A stretch of 41,973 nt of DNA from an uncultured Scytonema sp. (lineage in GTDB: Bacteria > Cyanobacteriota > Cyanobacteriia > Cyanobacteriales > Nostocaceae): assembly GCA_937873135.1 (NCBI GenBank), contig CALMVQ010000211.1, positions 1 to 41,973 on the forward strand, read 5' to 3'. Below the pieces are notes generated by a model that saw nothing but the letters and a program-made list of their open reading frames with translations, was not told the DNA's origin and ran no database searches. Numbering within the stretch: position 1 is the stretch's first letter; each line of letters begins with the position of its first letter. The position numbers and the translations under genes were made by a program. Below, piece after piece: positions 24,615-32,568 of this stretch.

Positions 24615-25427
24615 ATGGTGAACTGGATTAATCTGAAATGGCGTTATATCATTCTGAGCTTAAGCTGTCTACTTCTGTTTATTGCCTGTCATCATTTCCA
24701 TGCCGCTCCAAACACAACCTTCAAAGGTACTCAATATCTCAAGGTTGCTTGTGATCCCACCTTTATTCCCTTTGAAATCCAAAAAGCTAACGGTAATTTA
24801 GAGGGCTTTGATATTGACTTGATGAATGCGATCGCCTCTGTTGCTGGTTTTACAGTTCAGTTTGAAAGCCTTCCTTTTGATGGTATGGTTTCTAGCTTGC
24901 AAGCTAAGAGAATTGATGCGGCAATTAGTGGGATCACAATTACCTCAGAACGTCTCAAAACAATTTCCTTTTCAAGACCTTATCTGAAAGCTGGACTGGC
25001 GATCGCTGTTAGAGAAGACACTCAAGATATTAAAGACTTCAACAGTCTCCAAGGTAAAAAAATTGCTGTGCAAATTGGGACACCAGGAGCAGATTTAGCA
25101 AAAACTATTCCAAATGCCAAAATTAGTACGTTTAATTCCGGACCTGAATTTTTTCAAGACTTACTTAATGGTAATGCTGATGCTGTCTTGTGCGATGCTT
25201 TCGCTACTTTATATATTATGAAAATCGGTAATCTTAAAGGAATCAAACTTGTTGGCAATCCTGTTACTGAAGAATACTACGGCATTGCTACACCCAAAGA
25301 TTCTCCCTATCTGGATGTAATTAACAAAAGTCTAGCGACTTTATTTTCTAATGGGACTTATAAAAAAATTTACCAAAAATGGTTTGACTCTGAGCCGCCT
25401 CAAATACCAGCTGCTATACTGAATTAA
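24615..25427 (+). CDS. Amino-acid-type ABC transporter binding lipoprotein (SBP family 3)
   Basis: A 270-residue solute-binding protein of the GlnH/HisJ type. A signal peptide ends in the lipobox LFIAC with Cys25 as the lipid anchor. Mature segments are LKVACDPTFIPFEI, LEGFDIDLMNAIA, RIDAAISGITITSERLKTI, SFSRPYLKAGLAIAV and GKKIAVQIGTPGADLA, a standard SBP_bac_3 layout. It probably binds a polar or basic amino acid in the periplasm. No permease or ATPase gene is adjacent, so it must work with a transporter encoded elsewhere or be a sensor-like binding protein. Length is typical. Confidence 0.88.
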   Translation: MVNWINLKWRYIILSLSCLLLFIACHHFHAAPNTTFKGTQYLKVACDPTFIPFEIQKANGNLEGFDIDLMNAIASVAGFTVQFESLPFDGMVSSLQAKRIDAAISGITITSERLKTISFSRPYLKAGLAIAVREDTQDIKDFNSLQGKKIAVQIGTPGADLAKTIPNAKISTFNSGPEFFQDLLNGNADAVLCDAFATLYIMKIGNLKGIKLVGNPVTEEYYGIATPKDSPYLDVINKSLATLFSNGTYKKIYQKWFDSEPPQIPAAILN

Positions 25428-25500
25428 AAATTAAAAAAGCCTGAACTGTATTGGTCTATAGCAATGAGTGAATAGTAGGTTTATTTCCACGCCTCGTCTA

Positions 25501-25605
25501 CTATAGCAATCCTCCCCAGATTTGTGATAATGTTGACATCAATACCCAACAACTCTTACAAAGTCGGATATTTTGTTTTTCACGAATAATTTAGGAATGC
25601 TATAG
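25501..25605. mobile_element. MITE-like element with CTATAGCA ends
   Basis: CTATAGCAATCCT (25501-25513) and AGGAATGCTATAG (25593-25605) form terminal inverted repeats with one mismatch; flanking bases extend the match. The same ends occur around 33324-33484. The interior is non-coding. Confidence 0.6.
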
Positions 25606-25923
25606 TAGTCTACCGACTTAAAGCAATTTTCAGGTAAAGTCTGCGGGAGAGAAGTTTCTAGGAGCGCGAGCTTTACGTAAATAGACCACAGTCGTAGGGG
25701 TGTTCGCATGCACGGCGTTCCCTAAGGGTACGCCTGTTCGCCCTTACCAACGGTGTGGTTCATTTGGGTGAAAACCGCTGTAAGGCGATCGCGCAAATTT
25801 ATCTTTGAAAGGCTTGAGGTGCTGATGCGTACTTCTTCTATTGTTTAAAAGATGTTGGTTTTGACTTGGTCTTTATACCGGGGAGAGTCCAGAATGGAAT
25901 TGCAACTATTCTTTACGCAGAAC

Positions 25924-26036
25924 CTAGTGCAACAAGGCAAAAGTAAAAAGTAAAAAGGCACTCATAATGAAATCCTTATATATCAAGCTTTTGGTTTGAA
26001 ATTTACACGTAAGTTATTTCAGCCAGCCTGCACTAG
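25924..26036. mobile_element. CTAG-bounded MITE-like element, inverted copy
   Basis: A 113-bp element with ends CTAGTGCA and TGCACTAG, nearly identical to the reverse complement of 11026-11138. Identical length and near identity suggest recent spread. Its right edge is about 50 bp before rnpB. Confidence 0.75.
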
Positions 26037-26085
26037 AATGAATTCTTTTGGCAGACTCCGGTAAAGCATATTACACTAGACATTA

Positions 26086-26516
26086 GGAGAAAGTAGGCGC
26101 AGGCGGTTGCAGATCAGTTTTTCGACTGGTTTGAGGAAAGTCCGGGCTCCCAAAAGACCAGACTTGCTGGGTAACGCCCAGTGCGAGTGATCGTGAGGAT
26201 AGTGCCACAGAAATATACCGCCAAATCAGTCCTGAGCAATGAGCGTTGAGTCGTGAGTTTTCTTCACTCAGGACTCAGAACTCAGCACTCAGCACTGAAT
26301 ATGGTAAGGGTGCAAAGGTGCGGTAAGAGCGCACCAGCAGCGTTGAGAGGCGCTGGCTCGGTAAACCCCGGTTGGGAGCAAGGCGAAAGGAGCTATGGTT
26401 GGTCTTTTACCAGTTCCGCTGAATAGAGCCGCTTGAGGTGTCTGGTAACAGGCATCCCAGATAGATAACTGCCCTCGTAAGAGAACAGAACCCGGCTTAC
26501 GTCCGACTTTTTCCTC
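26086..26516 (+). ncRNA. rnpB: RNase P RNA (M1 RNA)
   Basis: The catalytic RNA of ribonuclease P, which removes 5' leaders from tRNA precursors. Conserved blocks are clear: GAGGAAAGTCCGGGCTCC near 26131, the TAACGCCCAGTGCGAGTGATC region near 26172, AGTGCCACAGAAATATACCGCC near 26201-26222, GGGTGCAAAGGTGCGGTAAG, GCTCGGTAAACCCCGG and AACCCGGCTTACGTCCGAC near 26489. The 5' GGAGAAAGTAGG pairs with CCGACTTTTTCC at the 3' end as helix P1, which sets the approximate ends. A stretch at about 26227-26300, with repeats of ACTCAG/CACTCAG, interrupts the block between AAATATACCGCC and GGGTGCAAAGG. It fits the STRR insertions known in the P12 region of heterocystous cyanobacteria. The gene for RNase III follows. 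Confidence 0.95.
26227..26300 (+). repeat. STRR-like insertion in RNase P RNA
   Basis: A stretch made of short units such as GACTCAG, AACTCAG and CACTCAG on one side and partly complementary GAGCAATGAGCGTTGAGTCG on the other. It can fold into an extended hairpin, so it lengthens one RNA helix without breaking the conserved core. Similar CACTTAG/CACTCAG units occur at about 37106-37130. Confidence 0.7.
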
Positions 26517-26708
26517 TAATTTTTTGTAGGTTTCAAAGTAAGAGTTGATTTTTAGTAGTGCCTTTACCGTGACGCATGACTCTATCATGCTTTCTGATTT
26601 GTCGGAATTGACGGATGCTATAGTTAATCACGTTTAATCGTTTTGATTAGCTTAAAAGTTGCACAGTAAAATATATTGATAACTCATAACTCTCCCCCCC
26701 CCGCCTTA

Positions 26709-27428
26709 ATGTCTCTTGCCTATCCACGCCGTCAGCGACAGCTTGAAAGCCTAGTACAAAAATTCGGTCTGCCCGCACAAGCAGCTATAAAGTGGCAATT
26801 GTTGGACTTGGCGCTGACTCATTCCACTGTCTCTGAATCAGCAAATTACGAACAACTTGAGTTCGTTGGCGATGCGGTTGTTCGATTGGTGGCGGCTTTA
26901 GTGTTATGGGAAAATTATCCAGATTGTCCTGTAGGGGATTTTGCGGCAATTCGTTCAGTATTGGTTAGTGATCGCGTCCTTGCCCGATTAGCAAAAGAAT
27001 ACGGTTTGGAACTCTATCTACTCGTCACGGGTAGTGCTGTTGCCGATAAATTTGGTCAAGAATCAAGATTAGCAGATGCTTTTGAAGCCGTTTTGGGGGC
27101 GTTATATTTAAGCACAAGCAATTTGGAACTTATTCGACCTTGGCTAGATCCTCTCTTCAAAGAACTAGCCACAGAAATTCGTCTCGATCCAGCCAAATTT
27201 AACTACAAAGCCGCTTTGCAAGAATGGACTCAAGCTCATTTTAAGGTTTTACCTGAATACCGAGTTGTGGAAATCAATCAACCGCATTACAATCAAGACC
27301 GTTTTGTTGCTGAAGTTTGGCTCTACGACAAAAAATTGGGTGAAGGCAAAGGACGATCTATAAAAACGGCTGAACAAGCGGCAGCAAAAGTAGCTTTTTT
27401 ATCATTGAACTCTCAGGAAAAACCCTGA
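26709..27428 (+). CDS. rnc: Ribonuclease III
   Basis: A 239-residue double-strand-specific endoribonuclease that processes rRNA precursors and structured RNAs. The nuclease domain holds the signature EQLEFVGDAVVRL, with E51 and D55 as metal ligands, and LADAFEAVLGALYL, with D123 and E126. The C-terminal dsRNA-binding domain (about residues 165-237) has NYKAALQEWTQAHF and SIKTAEQAAAKVAF. The ATG at 26709 is chosen; the frame could open at 26676 (TTG) but that adds unrelated residues. It follows rnpB by about 190 bp, putting two RNA-processing genes side by side. Cyanobacteria often carry more than one rnc-like gene, so this may not be the only one. Confidence 0.92.
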   Translation: MSLAYPRRQRQLESLVQKFGLPAQAAIKWQLLDLALTHSTVSESANYEQLEFVGDAVVRLVAALVLWENYPDCPVGDFAAIRSVLVSDRVLARLAKEYGLELYLLVTGSAVADKFGQESRLADAFEAVLGALYLSTSNLELIRPWLDPLFKELATEIRLDPAKFNYKAALQEWTQAHFKVLPEYRVVEINQPHYNQDRFVAEVWLYDKKLGEGKGRSIKTAEQAAAKVAFLSLNSQEKP

Positions 27429-27505
27429 ACTCAAATAATCGATGATAAGCTCATAGTTAATAAATTATTCTTGAATAATGACTTCTGACCAACGACTATT
27501 GACTA

Positions 27506-28540
27506 ATGATTAAAATTGCTATTGTTGGAGTTGGACGTTGGGGTGTCCATTTACTGCGAAATTTTTTAGAACATCGAAGAGCGATAGTGGTGGCAGTCGT
27601 AGATCCGAACCCAGAACGCTTGGCTGTGGTGAAACAGCAGTATAACTTAGATGAAAGTGTACTACTGACAACAGAGTGGCAAGCAATAAAGCAAGTCCCA
27701 GTGAACGCAGTAGTGATTGCTACTCCCGCTTCTACACATTACTCCTTAATTACCGATGCCTTGAACTGGGGATACCATGTTTTAGCAGAAAAACCCTTAA
27801 CTTTGAACCCGCACGAATGCTCTCTGCTTTGTCAGTTAGCAGAAAGACAGCAAAGACAGCTGATGGTTGACCACACCTATTTATTTCATCCCGCAGTAGA
27901 ACGAGGACAAGGTGTCATTCAAGCAGGTCAACTGGGCAATTTACGTTATGGCTACGCGACTCGCACCCACTTGGGACCGGTCCGTCAGGATGTGGATGCA
28001 ATGTGGGATTTAGCCATTCACGATATTGCTATCTTTAACAACTGGTTGGGCCACAGACCAATTATTGTACAAGCAATGGGTACTGTGTGGCTACAGGGAG
28101 AGGGGAGTAGGGAACTTGCTCACGAACTACCTCATAAGCAAGGATTAGCCGACTTAGTATGGGTGAGTCTGACATATCCAGATGGTTTTCAAGCCTACAT
28201 TCACCTCTGCTGGCTCAACCCCGATAAACAAAGACGAATCGGAGTTGTGGGAAGTTCGGGGGTGATGATTTTTGATGAAATGTCGCAGTCGCCTTTAACC
28301 ATACAACATGGTGAATTTACACTCATCAACAATCAGTTTATTCCTGTCAATCAAACACGGCAAGTGCTGGAAATAGCAATTGGCGAACCATTACAAAGGA
28401 TGTGCGATCGCTTTGTCACCTGCATCCTCACCAATACTCCCTCACAAGTTTCATCTGGTTGGGTGGGATTGGAGTTAGTAGAAATTCTCACGAATTTGAC
28501 AGAATCTGTTAACCAAGGTGGCAAACCTATTTTTCTGTAA
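27506..28540 (+). CDS. Gfo/Idh/MocA family NAD(P)-dependent oxidoreductase
   Basis: A 344-residue dehydrogenase. The N-terminal Rossmann domain begins MIKIAIVGVGRWGVHLLRNF with the GxGxxG motif, followed by VVAVVDPNPERL. LAEKPLTLNPHEC contains the family EKP motif, where the Lys is catalytic, and WDLAIHDIAIFNNWLG has the conserved D-x-x-x-H-D-type segment. The C-terminal domain is the alpha/beta sheet domain of the family. Substrates of the family are sugars, inositols or bile-pigment-like molecules; none can be assigned here. It is on the same strand as rnc, 77 bp downstream, and may be cotranscribed. Confidence 0.9.
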   Translation: MIKIAIVGVGRWGVHLLRNFLEHRRAIVVAVVDPNPERLAVVKQQYNLDESVLLTTEWQAIKQVPVNAVVIATPASTHYSLITDALNWGYHVLAEKPLTLNPHECSLLCQLAERQQRQLMVDHTYLFHPAVERGQGVIQAGQLGNLRYGYATRTHLGPVRQDVDAMWDLAIHDIAIFNNWLGHRPIIVQAMGTVWLQGEGSRELAHELPHKQGLADLVWVSLTYPDGFQAYIHLCWLNPDKQRRIGVVGSSGVMIFDEMSQSPLTIQHGEFTLINNQFIPVNQTRQVLEIAIGEPLQRMCDRFVTCILTNTPSQVSSGWVGLELVEILTNLTESVNQGGKPIFL

Positions 28541-28723
28541 GAATTTAGCACACAGGAGTCAGGAGTCAGAATTCATCAGGAATATATCATTATTGGTATA
28601 TTCATTTCATCAAATGTTCTCTTGATTCCGTAACTATTCTGACTCATGGATTCTGACGGATGTATTCTTACATTTTTCTTAATAACGTTTATTGATCTCT
28701 GTCATGCTTAAAAGCCCGGAGAT

Positions 28724-28951
28724 TTAATATGGTGTACCACACTGAGAATCAACAACTGCCGCAGGTTGGTTTCGATGATTTTCTCGGCAAAGTAAAACTT
28801 GAGCCAAACGTTGTTGGTAATAAAACTGATGAGCAAACCAGCCAATAGGTGAACCAGCAATTATACCAATAATCAAGCCAGTCACCAGACTAGTAACAAG
28901 ATGTTTTCTAGCAACTAGATTTTTCCTGGCAACAGTATCTTCGTTCAACAT
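28724..28951 (-). CDS. Small conserved-type membrane protein
   Basis: A 75-residue protein with one transmembrane helix (about residues 18-36, LVTSLVTGLIIGIIAGSPIG), followed by WFAHQFYYQQRLAQVLLCRE and a polar tail ending QCGTPY. The WFAH...QQRLAQ-LLCRE pattern with a late Cys resembles small hypothetical proteins I associate with filamentous cyanobacteria. No function is known. The ribosome binding site is not obvious. Confidence 0.6.
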   Translation of the reverse strand: MLNEDTVARKNLVARKHLVTSLVTGLIIGIIAGSPIGWFAHQFYYQQRLAQVLLCRENHRNQPAAVVDSQCGTPY

Positions 28952-29072
28952 AAAGATTTACTTTAAATAAAGTTAGGAGTTATGACTTGCAAGTTGAAAA
29001 TTTGTGTTGCTTAAGCTAAATCCAAGTTAAAGGTATCAATATCTTGGGGTGGGATTATTAGAAAATTAACCC

Positions 29073-29118
29073 TAGATAAACATAGAAAAAGAGTGTGCTG
29101 TTTCTCTATGTTTATCTA
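29073..29118 (-). terminator. Hairpin downstream of the carotenoid protein gene
   Basis: TAGATAAACATAG (29073-29085) and CTATGTTTATCTA (29106-29118) are perfect 13-bp arms around a 20-base loop. The hairpin is about 36 bp beyond the stop of the minus-strand carotenoid gene and could end its transcript. It is AT-rich and the T tail is weak. Confidence 0.45.
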
Positions 29119-29154
29119 TGAGTTGGAATCTAAATTGAATTAAAACCGAAAATC

Positions 29155-29646
29155 TTAAATTTCAGCACCTGCTTTTGCTTCAGCACCCATAGGTCCAACA
29201 TAATCGCGGAAAAGAGTAATTTGTTGCTCGAATTCCAATTCTTTAACTTTCTCCAAAAGTCCTTTAGCTTCGGATGGAAGCTCGTAGCCTGGGGGCACAG
29301 GAATGATAGTCAAATTTTGCATGCCTTGAGAGAGGCGATACCAAAAAAGCAACTTAGTCGTATCGCTCATAGAGCCATACATGCGAGTATATTCGTTGTC
29401 TGCTTTATTAATTAAGTCGCGTTGAAACTGCAACTGTTCTTCGTGGGATTTTTCTTTAATTTGAGCAAACAAACCATCAGCAACTTCCTCGGAAACAGTA
29501 CTAGCACCTGGTGCTGCGGGGGTTATAGAGCTACCCATTTCCTTATAAATAAACCAAAATAGACCGAGTTGCGTGTCCACATCTAAGGCTTGAAATGCTG
29601 TGACGTGTTCGCGAATGATTGGGTCGTTGGTTTGAGCAGATGTCAT
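29155..29646 (-). CDS. Helical carotenoid protein (OCP N-terminal domain homologue)
   Basis: A 163-residue all-helical protein equivalent to the N-terminal, carotenoid-binding domain of orange carotenoid protein. It has no C-terminal NTF2-like domain, which marks it as a helical carotenoid protein (HCP). Such proteins bind keto-carotenoids and quench singlet oxygen or, in some clades, phycobilisomes. Characteristic segments are VTAFQALDVDTQLGLFWFIY, LFAQIKEKSHEEQLQFQRDL, DTTKLLFWYRLSQGM and IIPVPPGYELPSEAKGLLEK. The frame opens at 29664, but the ATG at 29644-29646 has GGAG about eight bases upstream and gives the usual N-terminus. No partner C-terminal-domain homologue or second HCP gene is seen nearby. 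Confidence 0.93.
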   Translation of the reverse strand: MTSAQTNDPIIREHVTAFQALDVDTQLGLFWFIYKEMGSSITPAAPGASTVSEEVADGLFAQIKEKSHEEQLQFQRDLINKADNEYTRMYGSMSDTTKLLFWYRLSQGMQNLTIIPVPPGYELPSEAKGLLEKVKELEFEQQITLFRDYVGPMGAEAKAGAEI

Positions 29647-29664
29647 CTTAAACTCCGATTGCAA

Positions 29665-30500
29665 TTAATTACCATTACGCTTCACTTTATCAAAAGAGAG
29701 TTTGGTATTTAACCTTACTGAAGACAGATGTATCTAAATCATAAAGAATAACAATAGGAAGGTAATTGCTGATAATCTAATTAGTCATAGATGAGGGAAG
29801 AAAGAATTTCCAGTAATCAAATGACCTAATATATGCTATATTTACTTAACTAATAACTTAGGTTAATTAGTGCAATATAATATCATGAAGTGCGCGAGCA
29901 GCGCAATTACGAGCTGATTTTTACATTTCTAATTAATTAGACAGACATAATTTCACCAACCCCTAGCTTAAAGCTCTTATCATTACCAACATCTCCTGAA
30001 AGCCTTATATGGCAATCATCACAAAAAATCGTTCTCTGGTTATAAACGAATTGCCTTTTCTCATTAAATTTGTATATTGAGAATAGTCTACGAGGAAATC
30101 AGGGTTCTAAAACGTTACTTTTTATGAGGTGCTGATTTTTGAAAAAATGTTGGTTTTGATTTGGTGTAAAGCCAGGGGCTTCCGCCTTTGTTTTTCGGTG
30201 AGGAATTACTCCCTTCCTAAAGTTTCTTTTTCTCTACCCCTCTCCCTAAACGGTAATATAAAGGGCAGCGAAAGGAGTAGGAGTTTTTATTGCTTACTCC
30301 TGTAGGAGCAAATTTGGGATGATCTCCGAAGGAGCAAAGTAAACCTAAGAGTATACTTATATCATGTTCGGTTGAACACTTATAATAATGTTTGTAGTTG
30401 CGCTTCAGCGCTGTTAACAGTTTGAGAGCGCTGAAGCGCAACTACGAACCTATCTTTTATTTATAACTTATTGACCGAACATGATATTACTCCTAAGTTT
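29665..30500. other. Intergenic region with a MITE
   Basis: About 830 bp without a gene I can support. The inverted-repeat element at 30359-30487 is described separately. The minus-strand frame at 30217-30441 runs through that element and has no motif. Around 29888-29930 is a decayed REP-like GCGCGAGCAGCGCAATTAC palindrome. The first 150 bases upstream of the carotenoid protein start presumably hold its promoter. Confidence 0.5.
30359..30487. mobile_element. 129-bp MITE-like element with nested REP palindrome
   Basis: Terminal repeats ATATCATGTTCGGT (30359-30372) and ACCGAACATGATAT (30474-30487) are perfect. Inside, GTAGTTGCGCTTCAGCGCT and AGCGCTGAAGCGCAACTAC form a second inverted pair around 30394-30446. 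The inner motif recurs singly at about 17774, 32485 and 33525, so it looks like an independent REP-type repeat captured in a larger element. Confidence 0.7.
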
Positions 30501-30914
30501 CTATTCTCTCCTATTCTGATAGTCTTCAGAAGATGTCGGATCTAACTCCCAGCGCTGATCGTCACGTTGCTCTAAAATATCGTTCGTTCGTAGAAAAGCG
30601 CGATCATCCATTTCCAGTCCGACTGCTGCTTCTAATTCTTCAGTTACATTTTGATCAGGGGTGGCGACGGTACCACCAACAGCCTCTTCACCGACTGAAT
30701 CTGCATCTTGCCAGTATGCATCAACATCACCACCAGTGAGTTCGGGACTGGTATCTGTATACTCGCGTCTTTCGTCCCGCATTGTTCGCCCACCGATGTT
30801 GTATCCAGGCACTTCTTTGACACCAGTTCCGTAAGATTCGGTAATTTCCTGGGGTAAATCCTCTGCTTGATCAACGTTACTCTTATGCCGTGCTAAATCT
30901 TTTTCTTCCGCCAT
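30501..30914 (-). CDS. DUF6335-like acidic protein
   Basis: A 137-residue, strongly acidic soluble protein. Segments TESYGTGVKEVPGYNIGG, SPELTGGDVDAYWQDADSVG, EEAVGGTVATPDQNV and LEMDDRAFLRTNDILEQRD, ending WELDPTSSEDY, match my recollection of the cyanobacterial DUF6335 family. The function is unknown. Relatives often lie near stress genes, and here the carotenoid protein and a DJ-1-type gene flank it. AGGAAT lies just before the ATG. Confidence 0.72.
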   Translation of the reverse strand: MAEEKDLARHKSNVDQAEDLPQEITESYGTGVKEVPGYNIGGRTMRDERREYTDTSPELTGGDVDAYWQDADSVGEEAVGGTVATPDQNVTEELEAAVGLEMDDRAFLRTNDILEQRDDQRWELDPTSSEDYQNRRE

Positions 30915-31369
30915 ATTCCTAGCTTTTGCCGCATCCTCAATACCATAACGCTTTCCTTTCTACAGGGTTTCTTCCAAAAGATGTATCTCTTTAGAAACTG
31001 AATAATCTATTTCCTGAGAGTGAAGAGACTCTGACAATTAATGCTTAGCGTTACAAGTAGAAATTTTTGTTGTTAAATTAGGACTGCATCTGGAAATCAT
31101 ACTTGGGTTAAGAAAATTGTTGTGTTAAATTAATCGCTAAGGAAAGGAAAAGAAAATTGCTCAAGAAGTAGAATAAATTCTGCTTCTTGAGCAATTGTTA
31201 ATCCACAACCTTAAATGACTGACTTAAATAAAGTGTTCTTTCTAGAGATACATTATTGGAATAGTTAAAACTCTTTCTAAGGAGCGAAGAAAAACGCAAA
31301 TGTAATCATTAATACTGTATAAGGACTGGTTAACTTAATTAAAGATAAAATTATAGATAAGGAAATCAA
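30915..31369. other. Divergent intergenic region with a hairpin
   Basis: It separates the minus-strand DUF6335-like gene from the plus-strand DJ-1-type gene and should carry both promoters. A strong stem, AATTGCTCAAGAAG (31155-31168) with CTTCTTGAGCAATT (31183-31196), lies near the middle; the loop can also pair internally (GAATAAATTC). It might be an operator or the end of a small transcript. No gene is seen. Confidence 0.5.
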
Positions 31370-32464
31370 ATGGCAAGTTACAACAACATTTCGGAAAAAA
31401 AAGTTGCTATACTCATTGAAAATGGAGTAGAGGATGCAGAATTTCAAGTTCCTTACAACGCCTTAAAACAAGCAGGAGTTGAAGTCGTTGTTCTTGGTTC
31501 TCGTACAAATGAAAAATATACAGGTAAGCGTGGTAAGGTTTCTGTACAACCTGATGGTACGACAACTGAGGCGATCACTGCTGAATTTGATGCTGTAGTT
31601 ATTCCCGGTGGTATGGCTCCTGACGAAATGCGACGAAACCCAAATACAGTTCGCTTTGTACAAGAGGCAATGCAACAAGGAAAGTTTGTGGCAGCAGTTT
31701 GTCACGGGCCACAACTTTTGATTGAAGGTGATTTACTTAAAGGGAAGCAAGCGACAGGTTTCATCGCCATTCGTAAAGATATGATCAATGCGGGTGCAAA
31801 TTATGTAGATGAGCCGCTAGTTGTTGATGGAAATTTGATTACGTCGCGTCAACCGGGAGATTTATCAATTTTCACCACAGCTATTTTGAGTCGTTTGGGT
31901 TATGGTGGTAAAGATGTAGCTTTACCAGATGAAAGAGATCCAAATGCCGAATGGTGGAAATTAGCCGATGCTTGGGGTGGTTCAACGAAGGGTGAAATTG
32001 TTAAAGGTTTGAATACTGCTCTTGCGGGTGAGCGTTATTCTCAAGAAGCTTTGGGCAAATACGCCGAAAAAGAATCAGATCAAGAGGTGCGATCACTCTT
32101 TCTCGAGATGATTACCAACAAGCACCGTCACATTGAATTCTTAGAAGAACGTCTCAATCAACTCGGTGAGAAACCCTCGCTAGCGGCAAACGTTGCCAGC
32201 CAGTATGCGAAGGTAAAAACTGCTCTCACCGGAAGCGACGATATTTTTCAGATACGTTCGGCTTTGGGTGATGTGCAAACGGGTATAGGTGATATTGGCA
32301 ATCTCATAGCGGCATTTACCGATCCAATCTCAACTGCAATTTTTACCCACATTCACAAAGATCTATTGATGTACGAACATCAACTCGTAAGTATTTATCG
32401 AGCGCGTACAAATGGTGGTGTAAAGCCAGCAAAGCCTAGCACAGGTGCTGCTGTCACAATGTAG
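31370..32464 (+). CDS. DJ-1/PfpI domain fused to a ferritin-like domain
   Basis: A 364-residue two-domain protein. Residues 8-180 form a DJ-1/PfpI (class I glutamine-amidotransferase-like) domain with KVAILIENGVEDAEF, FDAVVIPGGMAPDEMRRN and the nucleophile elbow AAVCHGPQLLIEG (C111, H112); E21 is the usual supporting acid. Family members are proteases, glyoxalases or deglycase-like stress proteins. Residues about 210-345 have helical segments SQEALGKYAEKESDQEVRSL, HRHIEFLEERLNQLGEKP and THIHKDLLMYEHQLVSIYRA, resembling DUF2383/ferritin-like four-helix bundles. The fusion suggests a stress protein that links repair of damaged proteins or metabolites to oxidant or metal handling (inference). 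It is followed 104 bp later by the SRPBCC gene. Confidence 0.85.
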   Translation: MASYNNISEKKVAILIENGVEDAEFQVPYNALKQAGVEVVVLGSRTNEKYTGKRGKVSVQPDGTTTEAITAEFDAVVIPGGMAPDEMRRNPNTVRFVQEAMQQGKFVAAVCHGPQLLIEGDLLKGKQATGFIAIRKDMINAGANYVDEPLVVDGNLITSRQPGDLSIFTTAILSRLGYGGKDVALPDERDPNAEWWKLADAWGGSTKGEIVKGLNTALAGERYSQEALGKYAEKESDQEVRSLFLEMITNKHRHIEFLEERLNQLGEKPSLAANVASQYAKVKTALTGSDDIFQIRSALGDVQTGIGDIGNLIAAFTDPISTAIFTHIHKDLLMYEHQLVSIYRARTNGGVKPAKPSTGAAVTM

Positions 32465-32568
32465 TAAATATTTAGATTACTACAGGTTCGTAGTTGCGCT
32501 GAGCGCGAAGACAGCGCAATTACAAACTTATAAAATAATATTCTTAGGAATGTCAGGACGTCAAAAAA

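Larger units (their letters stand above)
25428..26085. other. Intergenic region with two mobile repeats upstream of rnpB
   Basis: It contains a 105-bp inverted-repeat element (25501-25605) and a 113-bp CTAG-bounded element (25924-26036). Between them, 25815-25870 has a GAGGTGCTGAT...ATGTTGGTTTTGA stretch, which recurs near 30125-30165. The short remaining segment 26037-26085 must hold or border the rnpB promoter. No gene is seen. Confidence 0.55.

Noticed and set aside
26289-26588. 99-codon minus-strand open frame
   Set aside because: It is antisense to the highly conserved 3' half of rnpB.
30217-30441. 74-codon minus-strand open frame
   Set aside because: Its N-terminal half is the REP/MITE repeat at 30359-30487 in translation.
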